Shown here piece after piece: positions 1 through 8,606 of a stretch of 64,000 nt of DNA. This stretch comes from Senegalia massiliensis. GTDB taxonomy: Bacteria > Bacillota > Clostridia > Tissierellales > SIT17. The number at the start of each line of letters is the position of its first letter. The stretch's first letter is position 1. The DNA lies in assembly GCF_009911265.1 (NCBI RefSeq), contig NZ_QXXA01000007.1, forward strand, positions 1 through 64,000. The letters are read 5' to 3'. The position numbers and the translations under genes are program-made. The notes under the pieces are model-generated. The model saw only the letters and a list, made by a program, of their open reading frames with translations, made no database searches and was not told the origin of the DNA.

Positions 1-63
1 ATCAGGAGAAGCTACTAATATTCCTATTATAATTAATAATAATGCAATAATCCATATTTCCAT
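1..63 (-). CDS. Partial N-terminus of a membrane or secreted protein
   Basis: An ATG at 61-63 on the minus strand follows a good SD (AAGGAG, about 7 nt away). The 21 visible codons start MEIWIIALLLIII and form one hydrophobic segment, either a signal peptide or an N-terminal anchor. The gene runs off the left edge, so the family cannot be named. Confidence 0.5.
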   Translation of the reverse strand, partial: MEIWIIALLLIIIGILVASPD

Positions 64-138
64 ATCAAATCTCCTTATTATTTTTATTTTCAATTATTAA
101 ATCTGAGTTTTACTCATTTTATTATTAAGACAAACTAA

Positions 139-660
139 TCACTTAATAAATTCTTCAAAATTTACAACATCAATTACTCCTGACCAATGTAGAACGGTCG
201 ATACAAAGTCGTTAATATCCAATCCAGGCATTTCATATGTTTCATCGTTATTTACAGTTCCTATCGCATCTTCAATGTAAGTTGTTTTAAAACCACGATC
301 GTTTGATACTATCGCATTAAATAGCCCACAATACTCTGTATTGAATCCACAAATAATTAGGTCTGTTAAAGACTCATCTTTTAAAAAATTAGTGAAATTA
401 GTGTTTGAAAACACACTTGGAACTGTTTTTTCAAACACTTTATCACAAGATTTTAATATGTGATTGTCTAGTTTTGAGTTTTCTGAATTTGAGTAAATAA
501 TACTATCAGGGTTTTCATCTATATGCTTGGTACCAAGGATCAAGTCATTATTTTCATTAAAAATTTCTATCATCTTTTTAATGACTTTATATTCTTTATC
601 TAAATCAGCATGTTTAAAAAATCCTTTTTGTGCGTCTAATATTAAGAGTGCTTTTCTCAT
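139..660 (-). CDS. Isochorismatase-family cysteine hydrolase
   Basis: A 173-residue protein of the isochorismatase-like (cysteine hydrolase/nicotinamidase) superfamily, cytosolic. The visible triad candidates are an Asp in LILDAQKGF near the N-terminus, a Lys in FEKTVPSVF, and the nucleophile Cys in NTEYCGLFNA. Family members hydrolyse amides or vinyl ethers; the substrate here cannot be told. I place the start at the ATG at 658-660 because a GGAGG lies 8 nt upstream; an upstream ATG five codons earlier overlaps that SD. It sits alone among small membrane-protein genes, with no obvious pathway context. Confidence 0.8.
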   Translation of the reverse strand: MRKALLILDAQKGFFKHADLDKEYKVIKKMIEIFNENNDLILGTKHIDENPDSIIYSNSENSKLDNHILKSCDKVFEKTVPSVFSNTNFTNFLKDESLTDLIICGFNTEYCGLFNAIVSNDRGFKTTYIEDAIGTVNNDETYEMPGLDINDFVSTVLHWSGVIDVVNFEEFIK

Positions 661-883
661 ACATATTGCCTCCATCCTTTAAAATAATTCTTATGATAAA
701 AAATGATGTCATAATAATGTATCCATAAAGTATAGTCATTTGTTCAGTCATAATATTTTATCCTTTAACTATTTTTATTTTGGAGAAGATCACCAATTAG
801 ATGTATAAAAATATTCCTCAAAATTTCTTCCTCAGTAAACTTTAGAAACATATTTAAATTGTATTTTTGAATTATATTGTCTA

Positions 884-1186
884 TTATATTATATGAATTA
901 TATTTTCAATAAATAAAAATAACATTAGCAATATTAAAAAAACACCCAATATACTATAAATAAATTTTATAAATGGTTTTTTTTGAGAATCCTTAAATGT
1001 ATTCTTAAGTAATTTTATAATCTTTATTATTACATAGGCATTTAACCCTGTAAACACTAATCTTAAAGCCATATATACATAAGGAATATCCTTTATTCTC
1101 TCATTATTATTTAAACTCACAATTATAATTAAAAAGATATAAAATAACAAATCTGATAGATATATCATTTTCTCTTTATTAAACAT
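884..1186 (-). CDS. Small membrane protein, paralogue A
   Basis: A 100-residue protein with three or four predicted transmembrane helices and no family I recognise. It is clearly homologous to the product of 2286-2627. Both share an NNNE(R/K)I..IPYVY(M/I)A(L/F)R core, a K(N/D)TFK(D/E).QK segment and a final helix ending in IE(N/S)IIH. The two copies flank other small membrane genes on the same strand, so a local duplication is likely. A GGGAGG sits about 13 nt before the ATG. The function is unknown; an immunity or stress role would be speculation. Confidence 0.6.
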   Translation of the reverse strand: MFNKEKMIYLSDLLFYIFLIIIVSLNNNERIKDIPYVYMALRLVFTGLNAYVIIKIIKLLKNTFKDSQKKPFIKFIYSILGVFLILLMLFLFIENIIHII

Positions 1187-1250
1187 ATTCCTTGTCTGAC
1201 CTCCCTGATTTATTCAATAATCTCAGTTACTTAACAACTGATTTTAGTTA

Positions 1251-1616
1251 CTAAAATAAAGAGATTATCCAAGAGAATGGGATAATTGGTAAAATCATTT
1301 TGATGATTAGGGCCCATGGAACTCCACTTCCTCCCATCATAGATACAAACATTAAAAATAAAATAATAAATACATTAATTAGTACTATTAATATATTTAT
1401 TAAACTTATACCAACAAAATAAATTAAAATAATAGAGGTATAAAATCCTATCCACATTAATAACATTGGATTCAAAATTTCCATATTAAGAATACCATTA
1501 AAACCTAATACAAATATTGTAGGATATATTAATGCTGAAATCATTATAATTAATTTCAAAAAAATGCTATCTTGAATTGAGTTTTTTAAAGAGTTTATAT
1601 TTTCTATAATAACCAT
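1251..1616 (-). CDS. Small multi-pass membrane protein
   Basis: A 121-residue, very hydrophobic protein with about three transmembrane helices, a short charged N-terminus (IENINSLKNSIQDS) and a GGSGVPW loop. An AGGAGG lies 11 nt before the ATG. No family recognised. It belongs to a run of unlinked small membrane genes with intergenic gaps of 60-100 bp, so they may be transcribed separately. Confidence 0.5.
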   Translation of the reverse strand: MVIIENINSLKNSIQDSIFLKLIIMISALIYPTIFVLGFNGILNMEILNPMLLMWIGFYTSIILIYFVGISLINILIVLINVFIILFLMFVSMMGGSGVPWALIIKMILPIIPFSWIISLF

Positions 1617-1705
1617 ATTAATTAGTACCTCCTATACAGTTTTCTATATGTCATAGTCTGTAATATTAAAAATTAGTGAGTTTATTATATATAAATTTCA
1701 CTTTA

Positions 1706-1927
1706 TTAATTCCTAAAATATGCTTCATATGCACATATTATAGTTCCTACTAATGCCATGATAACAAAAAATATAAGTGGAAATATAGTTCTTGAAACTA
1801 ATAGTGAACCAAGTAATCCAGGAATTTTATAATGAAAACCAGGGTTAAGTCCTACTACTATAAATGATGCTAAAATACCTATCATCCCACATATAAATAA
1901 GAGTGCACCAAAAATCATTTTTTTCAA
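1706..1927 (-). CDS. Small membrane protein, TTG start
   Basis: A protein of about 73 residues with two transmembrane helices and a GLNPGFHYKIPGLLGSLLVS loop between them. The reading frame opens further upstream. The best translation signal is GGAGG followed 9 nt later by TTG (1925-1927), two codons before an ATG, and I use that. No family recognised. Confidence 0.5.
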   Translation of the reverse strand: MKKMIFGALLFICGMIGILASFIVVGLNPGFHYKIPGLLGSLLVSRTIFPLIFFVIMALVGTIICAYEAYFRN

Positions 1928-2006
1928 ATTACTTAACCTCCTTAAATTTATTATAATTAATATTAAGTAAAACTCAGATTGCAGCATAATGCGTAGTTTA
2001 TAAAAA

Positions 2007-2183
2007 TCACGACTTATTATTTTTCTTCTGTGATTGTATTATAAAATAAATTATTAATATAATAATGACAATTATGCTTTTAATAATTGTAGTATTTACT
2101 CCAAATAAATCTAAAATAATTGATAATACAAAATAAGTTATAAAACCAATTATAAAACTCTTTATTGTATCTTTCTTGAACAT
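2007..2183 (-). CDS. Small membrane protein with Lys-rich tail
   Basis: A 58-residue protein with two transmembrane helices and a basic C-terminus (QSQKKNNKS). A GGAGGG lies 8 nt before the ATG at 2181-2183, which is preferred over an ATG three codons upstream that sits inside the spacing region. No family recognised. Confidence 0.5.
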   Translation of the reverse strand: MFKKDTIKSFIIGFITYFVLSIILDLFGVNTTIIKSIIVIIILIIYFIIQSQKKNNKS

Positions 2184-2285
2184 AAAATTCACCCTCCTAG
2201 ATGCAAATTCAATTCTATTAAATATAAACTTTCTAAAATCATCAAACTTGAGTCATAATATTTTACTTTCTTTAAACTAGCTTAT

Positions 2286-2627
2286 TTATACTAACTTAAA
2301 AACTTTATTAATATACGATGCTGTATGAATTATACTTTCAATCGTCACAAATAACATTACAATCATTAAAAAAACTATAAATACAATCTGCATTGTCTCT
2401 AGCAGCGTTCTTTTTTGTAGTTCTTTAAATGTGTCTTTTATAAGCATTATGACATTTAATGCTATATAGATGCTGAAAGTTATATTTATAACTCTAAAAG
2501 CTATATATACATAAGGGATAGTTGTTATTTTTTCATTATTATTTAAAGCCATAAGTGAAATTAGAAAAACAGTGTATATTAATAATGGCAAGGCACTTGT
2601 TTCCTTTTTATCAAATAAACTAGCCAT
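2286..2627 (-). CDS. Small membrane protein, paralogue B
   Basis: A 113-residue, four-helix membrane protein, homologous over its full length to the product of 884-1186 (shared LNNNE.I..IPYVY.A.R core and IE.IIH end). Its N-terminus (MASLFDKKET) is longer. A G-rich SD (GGGGGGA) precedes the ATG. The function is unknown; the duplication within 1.5 kb is the main thing to note. Confidence 0.6.
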   Translation of the reverse strand: MASLFDKKETSALPLLIYTVFLISLMALNNNEKITTIPYVYIAFRVINITFSIYIALNVIMLIKDTFKELQKRTLLETMQIVFIVFLMIVMLFVTIESIIHTASYINKVFKLV

Positions 2628-2760
2628 TTCATCCCCCCAAGAGATTAAGTTTATGACGCATAATTCTACTATTGCATCACTATAACTTTCTATTTAAGAC
2701 AATTTATCATACATAAGAATTATTTCAAAAATAACGTTCATTTAACTACTATTAATATTC

Positions 2761-2940
2761 TTATAGCATATATTTTCTTCTCCAGAGTAATGAAACTATT
2801 AAAAGTATTGCACCAATAAATACCCCTATCAGTTGATCTAATAGAAGTTCATTCATTCTAAAATAACGAATAGTAAAAACTCCACCAAAAATGATAATCA
2901 TCATATATGATAATCGAATTAAAAATTGATTGATTTTCAT
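2761..2940 (-). CDS. 59-residue two-helix membrane protein
   Basis: Read directly from the sequence. The ATG at 2938-2940 follows AAGGAG, and the frame stays open to a TAA at 2761-2763. The product starts MKINQFLIRLSYMM and ends LLWRRKYML, with two hydrophobic helices separated by FRMNELLLDQ. The SD, uninterrupted frame and membrane pattern support it as real; no family recognised. Confidence 0.5.
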   Translation of the reverse strand: MKINQFLIRLSYMMIIIFGGVFTIRYFRMNELLLDQLIGVFIGAILLIVSLLWRRKYML

Positions 2941-3253
2941 GTTATAATACTCCTTTATTAAACATTCTGCCTAAATTATATCCATATCTATGTAATATCT
3001 TAAAATTTTCTTTTAGTTCTTATATTGAATATAAATATTAATTGCTTATATTAAATAATTACAAAACTTATGAACTAACATATTTTGTATTAAAATCTTC
3101 TCTCTTACTGAGAGTATATATAATTATCACACTATAAAATATAGTAGAAAATATTAACTTCCAATGAACATTTTGTAAAATTCAATCTGGAGTATCATAT
3201 TACGTAGTTTATAAAAACTGTGAAACATTCCACTTTCAAGTTATATACATAAC
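2941..3253. other. Intergenic stretch, no gene seen
   Basis: An AT-rich gap of about 313 bp with no open frame with a plausible SD. Near its right end (around 3193-3212) it contains a short segment resembling others at 1986-2003 and 4055-4075 (core GTAGTTTATAAAAA). These look like degenerate intergenic repeats of the accessory region. Confidence 0.3.
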
Positions 3254-3838
3254 TTAACGAATAGCACCATTTCTAAAATTATTATACCATTCTTCCATTT
3301 CTTCATCACTATCTACTTTTAGTATTTTAAATATGTTATAAGCAAATTCTACAGACGCAGTTTCATTTGCTGTGATAAAACCTCCATCAACAACTACTTG
3401 AGCAGGTACATAAAATGATTGCCCTTTATAATTCTTCTGCTTTAAAAATAGTTCTAAAGAATCTCCTGTATGTTTTATCTCATTAAGAAAGCCATGCTTG
3501 CATAAAAAAAGAGTTGCTCCACATATTGCCGCAACAGGTATATCTGACTTTACAGCACTTTGAATAAATTCTGCAATTTCATCATAATCATTTACTTCCC
3601 AAGAAAGACCACCAGGAATAATAATCATAGCAAGGTTATCAAAATTTTGATAATCACCTATACAATAATCAATTTCTGATTTGATACCTCCCATTGATAC
3701 CTTTGGAATAGTATCACTTGAAATTGTTTTTACTACATAGTCCGAAAAAGAATTAATCACCGCAATTGCATAGCTTGCTTCCCAATCGCACCAACGATCT
3801 GTTAATAAAACTAATACTTGATTTCTGCTATTTAACAT
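3254..3838 (-). CDS. DJ-1/PfpI family protein
   Basis: A 194-residue protein with the class I glutamine amidotransferase-like fold of the DJ-1/PfpI family. Visible features are VLVLLTDRWCDWEAS at the first strand (the Glu normally contacts the nucleophile), MIIIPGG, and the nucleophile elbow AAICGAT with its Cys, followed by GFLN and a C-terminal VEFA helix. Such proteins act as deglycases, chaperones or amidases; this one resembles small clostridial PfpI members of unknown substrate. I use the ATG at 3836-3838, 9 nt after GGGAGG, rather than an upstream start that would place the SD inside the gene. Confidence 0.8.
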   Translation of the reverse strand: MLNSRNQVLVLLTDRWCDWEASYAIAVINSFSDYVVKTISSDTIPKVSMGGIKSEIDYCIGDYQNFDNLAMIIIPGGLSWEVNDYDEIAEFIQSAVKSDIPVAAICGATLFLCKHGFLNEIKHTGDSLELFLKQKNYKGQSFYVPAQVVVDGGFITANETASVEFAYNIFKILKVDSDEEMEEWYNNFRNGAIR

Positions 3839-4247
3839 AGTCATTTTCCTCCCAAATTCTATAAATAATTTCTGAGTTTCAATCGAATACACTTATTTCA
3901 TATTTTTCTACTACCACGTCATTATAAAATTCTATAAATATGTATAAAATCCTTTATTTAAATATATGTATTTTACTATATATGATACTTCTTAACTATG
4001 ATTCAAATGAGTTTATTATATTTAATATTAAGTAAACTCAGTTTTACGTTATAATACTAAGTAGTTTTATAAAGAGAGAGTATTAATTCGTTTAGATAAT
4101 TAATGTATTCCATGTGCCCGATACATTAAATAAGTAAACGTGTGTTAACATCTAACCATAAGTGATATTTACTCATAATAAATGATATCTAATTTTACTT
4201 CATTCTTTTTTCCAAAATTATCTGAAAAAGAACCAATAGATAATTGA
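3839..4247. other. Intergenic stretch with degenerate repeats
   Basis: About 400 bp without a supportable gene. The segment near 4020-4075 (a TTAATATTAAGTAAACTCAG core followed by GTAGTTTTATAAAG) resembles 1955-2005 and, in part, the inverted sequence near 105-120. It may be a decayed small mobile repeat. Confidence 0.3.
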
Positions 4248-5021
4248 TTATTTTTTATTATACTTTCTATACTCTGTTAACATCTTTAAAAACGTTAAAT
4301 AAAAATTAGGATTACGTGGCAATCTAAGTTTTGTAAATAAATTTAAAGTATAAGATCTTCTCTTTTTTTGATTGGTGAGATTTAAAATAAAATCTTCTCC
4401 TTCTGTTTCTTTTATCCTATTAAATATTAAATTCATAGCTTTTTTATAATCATCATTTTTAAAAATAGGTTTATCCATCATATTACCGCTTACCCTATTA
4501 TAACCATTTGGAGCCAATGAATTATAAGCAATTATTGCACAGCCTTCTAGCTCATTTAAAGATGAAAATGATGTCTCTATCAAAGGTATCAAACTAATAA
4601 TAAATTCATTTCCTGCATTATAATCAAAATATATTTCAGGAAAATTATATTCAACAGTGAGGTTATACCTCCCTTCTATAGCTTCTGGATTTACAATAAA
4701 GTGCATATAAGCTCTATCTAAAACTCTTTTTGATTGTCCAACATAATAAATATCTTTTATACGATTATGTATTATATATATCCCCTCAAAATTTTTAATT
4801 TTCCGACTCTCTCTTACACTTTTATCTTTTAATTCAAGTAAATCTTTTGGAGTTGTTTTTAACATTTCTTTTCTTAATTTATCTAACTCTTGTCTTACTT
4901 TTGTTTTATTTTTAAGCCATTCCATCTTTTTCTTTCGTCTATAAAAATATGAAGGAGATATTTTCATAGAATCATCTACTAAAACGCTCCTTATCCACTT
5001 TAGCTCATCTTCTGTTAGCAC
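4248..5021 (-). CDS. GIY-YIG nuclease-domain protein
   Basis: A 257-residue protein. A basic helical N-terminus (about residues 20-75) precedes a GIY-YIG-like core: GIYIIHN, then IYYVGQSK about 12 residues later, R(V)LDRAYMHF, and further on LNELEGCAIIAYN..APNGYN, matching the conserved Glu/Asn end of the fold. Known members are homing endonucleases, UvrC-type nucleases and phage-associated nucleases. The start is GTG with an AGAAGGTGA SD. It lies next to a serine-recombinase remnant, fitting a mobile or decayed island; whether it is active cannot be judged. Confidence 0.65.
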   Translation of the reverse strand: MLTEDELKWIRSVLVDDSMKISPSYFYRRKKKMEWLKNKTKVRQELDKLRKEMLKTTPKDLLELKDKSVRESRKIKNFEGIYIIHNRIKDIYYVGQSKRVLDRAYMHFIVNPEAIEGRYNLTVEYNFPEIYFDYNAGNEFIISLIPLIETSFSSLNELEGCAIIAYNSLAPNGYNRVSGNMMDKPIFKNDDYKKAMNLIFNRIKETEGEDFILNLTNQKKRRSYTLNLFTKLRLPRNPNFYLTFLKMLTEYRKYNKK

Positions 5022-5304
5022 ATGATCACCTTCTTACTTGTTATATCCTTACTTAATTTTATTTCAAAATATTAATATTACCGTCTTAACAGTTACCTCT
5101 CATTATAGGCCACGTATCCTTATGGATATATTTTCTATTTGTTCAAGCTATACTTATTTTACCATATCTAATGTTTAGTTTGTACTATAAATGTCAATAA
5201 ATGTAGAACTTAGTAATCAAATAAATATAATTACTTGTCTATAGGTAACTTTTCTTATATTTTTTATTTATTCGACAAGAAATTACAATATTTTTAGATG
5301 TTTT

Positions 5305-5532
5305 CTTGAAAAAGTAAAAGAGTATCTATTAGATTTTAAAAACACCTATGAGTATTTAGATGTGAATGAGAAAAGAAAGATGTTGCAATCTATAATTAAA
5401 AAAATTAAAATTGATAGAGAAAAAGTTTTTATGAAGCTATATTTTGACATTCAAGATGAGGACAAACAAGCTTTTTGCTTACGCAAGGAGAAGCTTGTGT
5501 CAGTAAAAAACGATAATAAATTTTGCAAGTGA
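5305..5532 (+). pseudogene. C-terminal remnant of a large serine recombinase
   Basis: On the plus strand, 75 codons run to TGA at 5530-5532 with no start codon and a stop just upstream. The frame reads LEKVKEYLLDF, then LDVNEKRKMLQSIIKKIKI and REKVFMKLYF. This pattern is typical of the C-terminal domain of clostridial large serine recombinases, where a coiled coil is followed by a basic beta strand. The catalytic and zinc-ribbon domains are missing. It marks an old, now lost integrative element. Confidence 0.6.
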
Positions 5533-6137
5533 GGACTAACTGTCCTGATTTGTTTTTATAAAAAAGATACATTATCAGTGCTTTACTTTGCAAATGCTGT
5601 ATTTCTTGCTCTCTATTTTTCTAGTGCTATTTCTAACTAAAATTCATAAATACTAAATGTAATGATAATTAGTAACCACCATTTAATCCAATCACCAAAC
5701 AACCCCAAAGTTGAAACTGTAAATTTTTAACCTTCTATCCTCTACTCCCCTATGATTAATTATCCATCCTAATATGATCTCTTCAATTAATTTAAATAAA
5801 TCTCCATCAAAATAAGATATGATTTCTGATTTTTTATTTATTTCTTTTGTTTTTTAAACTTCATATTTATTATCAATTATGATAATATTTATTATGTTAC
5901 TTACCATTTACTACATCTGTTGCTATAATTCATTCAATTTAATATCATACGCCTCAATCTTTAAAATTTACATAAATGATTTAAGTTATAACATATTTAT
6001 AGTATCTAAAAGTACTTCTTCAGAATATAATTACCTTGTAAAATTTGTAATTAATAGTGATAAATATATATATTTTTAATATATTTTATGTTATCATTAA
6101 AATATATATTTAAATACATAACATAGGGGGAATATAA
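5533..6137. other. Intergenic stretch before the aminotransferase
   Basis: About 600 bp with no convincing gene. A 66-codon open frame at 5879-6079 lacks an SD. A copy of a dyad (TTATCA-ATTA-TGATAA, extended on the right) lies at about 5870-5897 and recurs near 35828 and 36128. The promoter of the aminotransferase is probably in the last 80 bp, but no clear -35/-10 pair stands out. Confidence 0.3.
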
Positions 6138-7337
6138 ATGGAATTTTCTAAAAGAATTGATCAAATGCAAGAATCACCTATCAGAAAGTTAGTACCTGTG
6201 GCAGAAGAAGCAAAGAAAAATGGTAAAAAAGTTTATCACCTTAACATAGGACAACCAGACATAAAAACACCTCCAGAATTTATGAATTCAATAAAAAAAT
6301 ATGATGAAGAGGTTTTATCTTATTCATTTTCTGAAGGATTACCTCAACTTATAGAAAGTTTTATTAAGTATTATAAAACTTATAACCTCGAATTTGAAAA
6401 AGATGAAATTTTAATCACTAATGGTGGAAGTGAAGCAATATTATTTTCTTTATTAGCAGTAACAGATACTGACGATGAAATTCTTGTCCCTGAACCATTT
6501 TATACTAATTATAATGGATTTAGCAGTGCAGCAGGGGTAAAAGTAGTCCCAATTACTACTAAGGCTGAAAATGGCTTTAAATTACCCTCAAAAGACTTCA
6601 TCCAAAGTTTAGTCACTAAAAAAACAAAAGCAATTTTATTATCAAATCCTGGCAACCCTACAGGTGCAGTTTATACTAGGGATGAAATGAATGCATTAAC
6701 AGACATAGCTAAGGAAAACGATTTATATATTATATCTGATGAAGTATATAGAGAATTTATTTATGATGGATTTGAATATAAAAGTTTTGCTTCCTTTGAA
6801 AATATAAAAGATAGAGTGATATTAACAGATAGTATATCAAAGAGATATAGTGCTTGTGGAGCAAGAATTGGAATGATCGCTTGTAAAAACAAAGATTTAA
6901 TTAAGCAAATATTAAAGCTTTGTCAAGGAAGACTGTGCGTTCCTACATTAGAACAAATCGGAGCAACTGAGCTTATAAAAGTAAGTAAAGAGTATCTTGA
7001 TGATGTAGTAGAAGAATACAAAAAAAGAAGAGACATAGTTTATAACGAACTTAAAAATATTGAGGGTGTTATATGTGAAAAACCTCATGGAGCTTTCTAT
7101 GTTATAGCAAAATTACCAGTAGATAATGCAGAAGATTTTGTGAAATGGTTGTTAACAGATTTTGATATAGATGGTGAAACTATAATGTTAGCACCTGCAG
7201 AAGGATTCTATGCTACTCCTGGTTTAGGTATAGATGAAGTAAGAATATCATATGTATTAAATGAAAATTCATTAAAAAAATCAATGAATATATTAAAAGT
7301 AGGTTTAAAAAAATATAAAAAAAATAACACCCTATAG
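6138..7337 (+). CDS. Class I/II PLP-dependent aminotransferase
   Basis: A 399-residue cytosolic fold-type I aminotransferase of the aspartate/aromatic family. Visible landmarks are the N-terminal LNIGQPDIKTP, TNGGSEAI (cofactor phosphate region), LLSNPGNPTG, ISDEVYREF with the pyridine-ring Asp, the Schiff-base Lys in SISKRYSACGARIG, and the C-terminal substrate Arg in DEVRISYVL. The length is typical. The ATG follows an AGGGGG SD. It is monocistronic, ending in the hairpin at 7350-7376. The amino-donor specificity cannot be assigned. Confidence 0.9.
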   Translation: MEFSKRIDQMQESPIRKLVPVAEEAKKNGKKVYHLNIGQPDIKTPPEFMNSIKKYDEEVLSYSFSEGLPQLIESFIKYYKTYNLEFEKDEILITNGGSEAILFSLLAVTDTDDEILVPEPFYTNYNGFSSAAGVKVVPITTKAENGFKLPSKDFIQSLVTKKTKAILLSNPGNPTGAVYTRDEMNALTDIAKENDLYIISDEVYREFIYDGFEYKSFASFENIKDRVILTDSISKRYSACGARIGMIACKNKDLIKQILKLCQGRLCVPTLEQIGATELIKVSKEYLDDVVEEYKKRRDIVYNELKNIEGVICEKPHGAFYVIAKLPVDNAEDFVKWLLTDFDIDGETIMLAPAEGFYATPGLGIDEVRISYVLNENSLKKSMNILKVGLKKYKKNNTL

Positions 7338-7349
7338 GTGTTAACCATT

Positions 7350-7376
7350 AGAGGAAGAATTTCTTCCTCTTTTTCT
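7350..7376 (+). terminator. Intrinsic terminator of the aminotransferase gene
   Basis: A GAGGAAGAA/TTCTTCCTC hairpin followed by a TTTTTCTT run, 13 bp after the stop codon. Confidence 0.85.
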
Positions 7377-7381
7377 TATGC

Positions 7382-7531
7382 TTAATACTCTTGTTTTAAC
7401 ATTCTCTCATACATTTCACATTTATCAGTGTTACAATATCCATCAATATTCTGTATACATGTTATAGCTCCACACTTTTTAAGTCTACTTATTTGCTCTC
7501 TTTTATTAGTTTTGATAATATTTTCGTTCAT
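7382..7531 (-). CDS. 49-residue four-cysteine small protein
   Basis: Read directly from the sequence. An ATG at 7529-7531 follows a GGAGGAG SD, and the frame runs to TAA at 7382-7384. The product contains KKCGAITC and, after 8 residues, CNTDKC: two CX4C pairs that could bind zinc or form disulfides. There is no signal peptide. The SD quality and regular Cys spacing argue for a genuine small protein; the family is not recognised. Confidence 0.55.
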   Translation of the reverse strand: MNENIIKTNKREQISRLKKCGAITCIQNIDGYCNTDKCEMYERMLKQEY

Positions 7532-7709
7532 CTTTACTCCTCCTTATTTTAATTATACTAAATTTTGAATTTAATGTCAACAATAATTCAGAATTATGCA
7601 ATGTAATGTTATTTAAAATTCATATTTATATTATTATATTAATTATACCCTTAAATAATGCATAATAATCAAATAAATGTTGCAAAAAAAATGAAATAGA
7701 ATAATTATT

Positions 7710-8435
7710 CTATTTCATAAAATCACATGCTGTAAAGGAACCATAGTTATTTTTACATAATATTTCAATTATTTTGTACATTATATACTCATCATCTTTT
7801 ATTATTTTAGAATTAGCTTTGTTGGTATTTATTTTAGTTAAATAAAACTCTATTTTTCTATCTTCATTTTGATAGATCTTTAAAATACCCTTTTCATATA
7901 ACTTAATATTTGCTAAGACTAAACTTGGTAAATTTATTTCCCCAAACTTTCTTTTGTCTATATTACTCAATTCAAATTCACTAAATTTTATGATTAAATA
8001 TATCAATTTTTCTAATGTTTTTTCTGATATATAAGAAAATCTAAAGTCTTCTGACTCTTTAACTTGAGTAATATATTTTTTTATTGAAAGTTTGGGATAT
8101 ATAACTATATATTTATTGTTTAAGTTTATTGGTTTAAAAACATCATAAAATTTATTTATTAACTTTATGCTTAGATTAAATAATTCATTATCTTCTTCAT
8201 AAGTTTTATTTATATTTTTTAAATACTCTGTGCAAACTAAGTATAGTAATTTAAAAATATTTTTTTCTTTAAATAAAACATTAAAATACTTGTTTTTTTC
8301 AAGATATAGTGGTGGAAGATAATCAATAATATTTATTAATTTATTAAATTCATAAATATCTTTTCTTATAATGTCTTTTTCGTTTTCATTTAAAAAGTTA
8401 CATAATTCTTTTTTAAAAATGTTATAAGAATACAT
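7710..8435 (-). CDS. Hypothetical protein divergent from a K+ channel
   Basis: A 241-residue soluble protein, rich in Lys, Ile, Asn and Leu, with no membrane segment and no motif I recognise. It looks largely alpha-helical with many YL/LI pairs, and ends SFTACDFMK. The ATG follows AAGGAGGG. It is divergently transcribed from the K+ channel at 8607, and the shared intergenic region has a strong inverted repeat (8471-8509), so the two may be co-regulated. Confidence 0.6.
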   Translation of the reverse strand: MYSYNIFKKELCNFLNENEKDIIRKDIYEFNKLINIIDYLPPLYLEKNKYFNVLFKEKNIFKLLYLVCTEYLKNINKTYEEDNELFNLSIKLINKFYDVFKPINLNNKYIVIYPKLSIKKYITQVKESEDFRFSYISEKTLEKLIYLIIKFSEFELSNIDKRKFGEINLPSLVLANIKLYEKGILKIYQNEDRKIEFYLTKINTNKANSKIIKDDEYIMYKIIEILCKNNYGSFTACDFMK

Positions 8436-8470
8436 CTTATCCCTCCTTCTATATTATTCTTTGTAAGATT

Positions 8471-8530
8471 AAAGTAAATATAGTAATACAATAATTCTAT
8501 ATTTACTTTAAATTCTTATCTAAAGTAAAT
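8471..8530. promoter_or_regulatory. Inverted repeat in a divergent promoter region
   Basis: AAAGTAAATATAG at 8471-8483 is repeated in perfect inversion at 8497-8509. A third partial copy, AAAGTAAAT in direct orientation, lies at 8522-8530. The arrangement is typical of a dimeric repressor or activator operator between divergent genes. The regulator is unknown. Confidence 0.5.
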
Positions 8531-8606
8531 ATTTCTAAATACTATAGAAAATAATGTAAAGAAAGGTTGATGACTTATTTTTTTTATTAAAAAATTACAT
8601 ATTCTA

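Noticed and set aside
614-751. 45-codon frame overlapping the isochorismatase gene start
   Set aside because: It has an AAAGGA upstream, but half of it overlaps a well-supported gene in another frame and the translation has no recognisable pattern.
5879-6079. 66-codon plus-strand open frame
   Set aside because: No SD, AT-rich composition and no coding pattern; it begins inside a repeated dyad.
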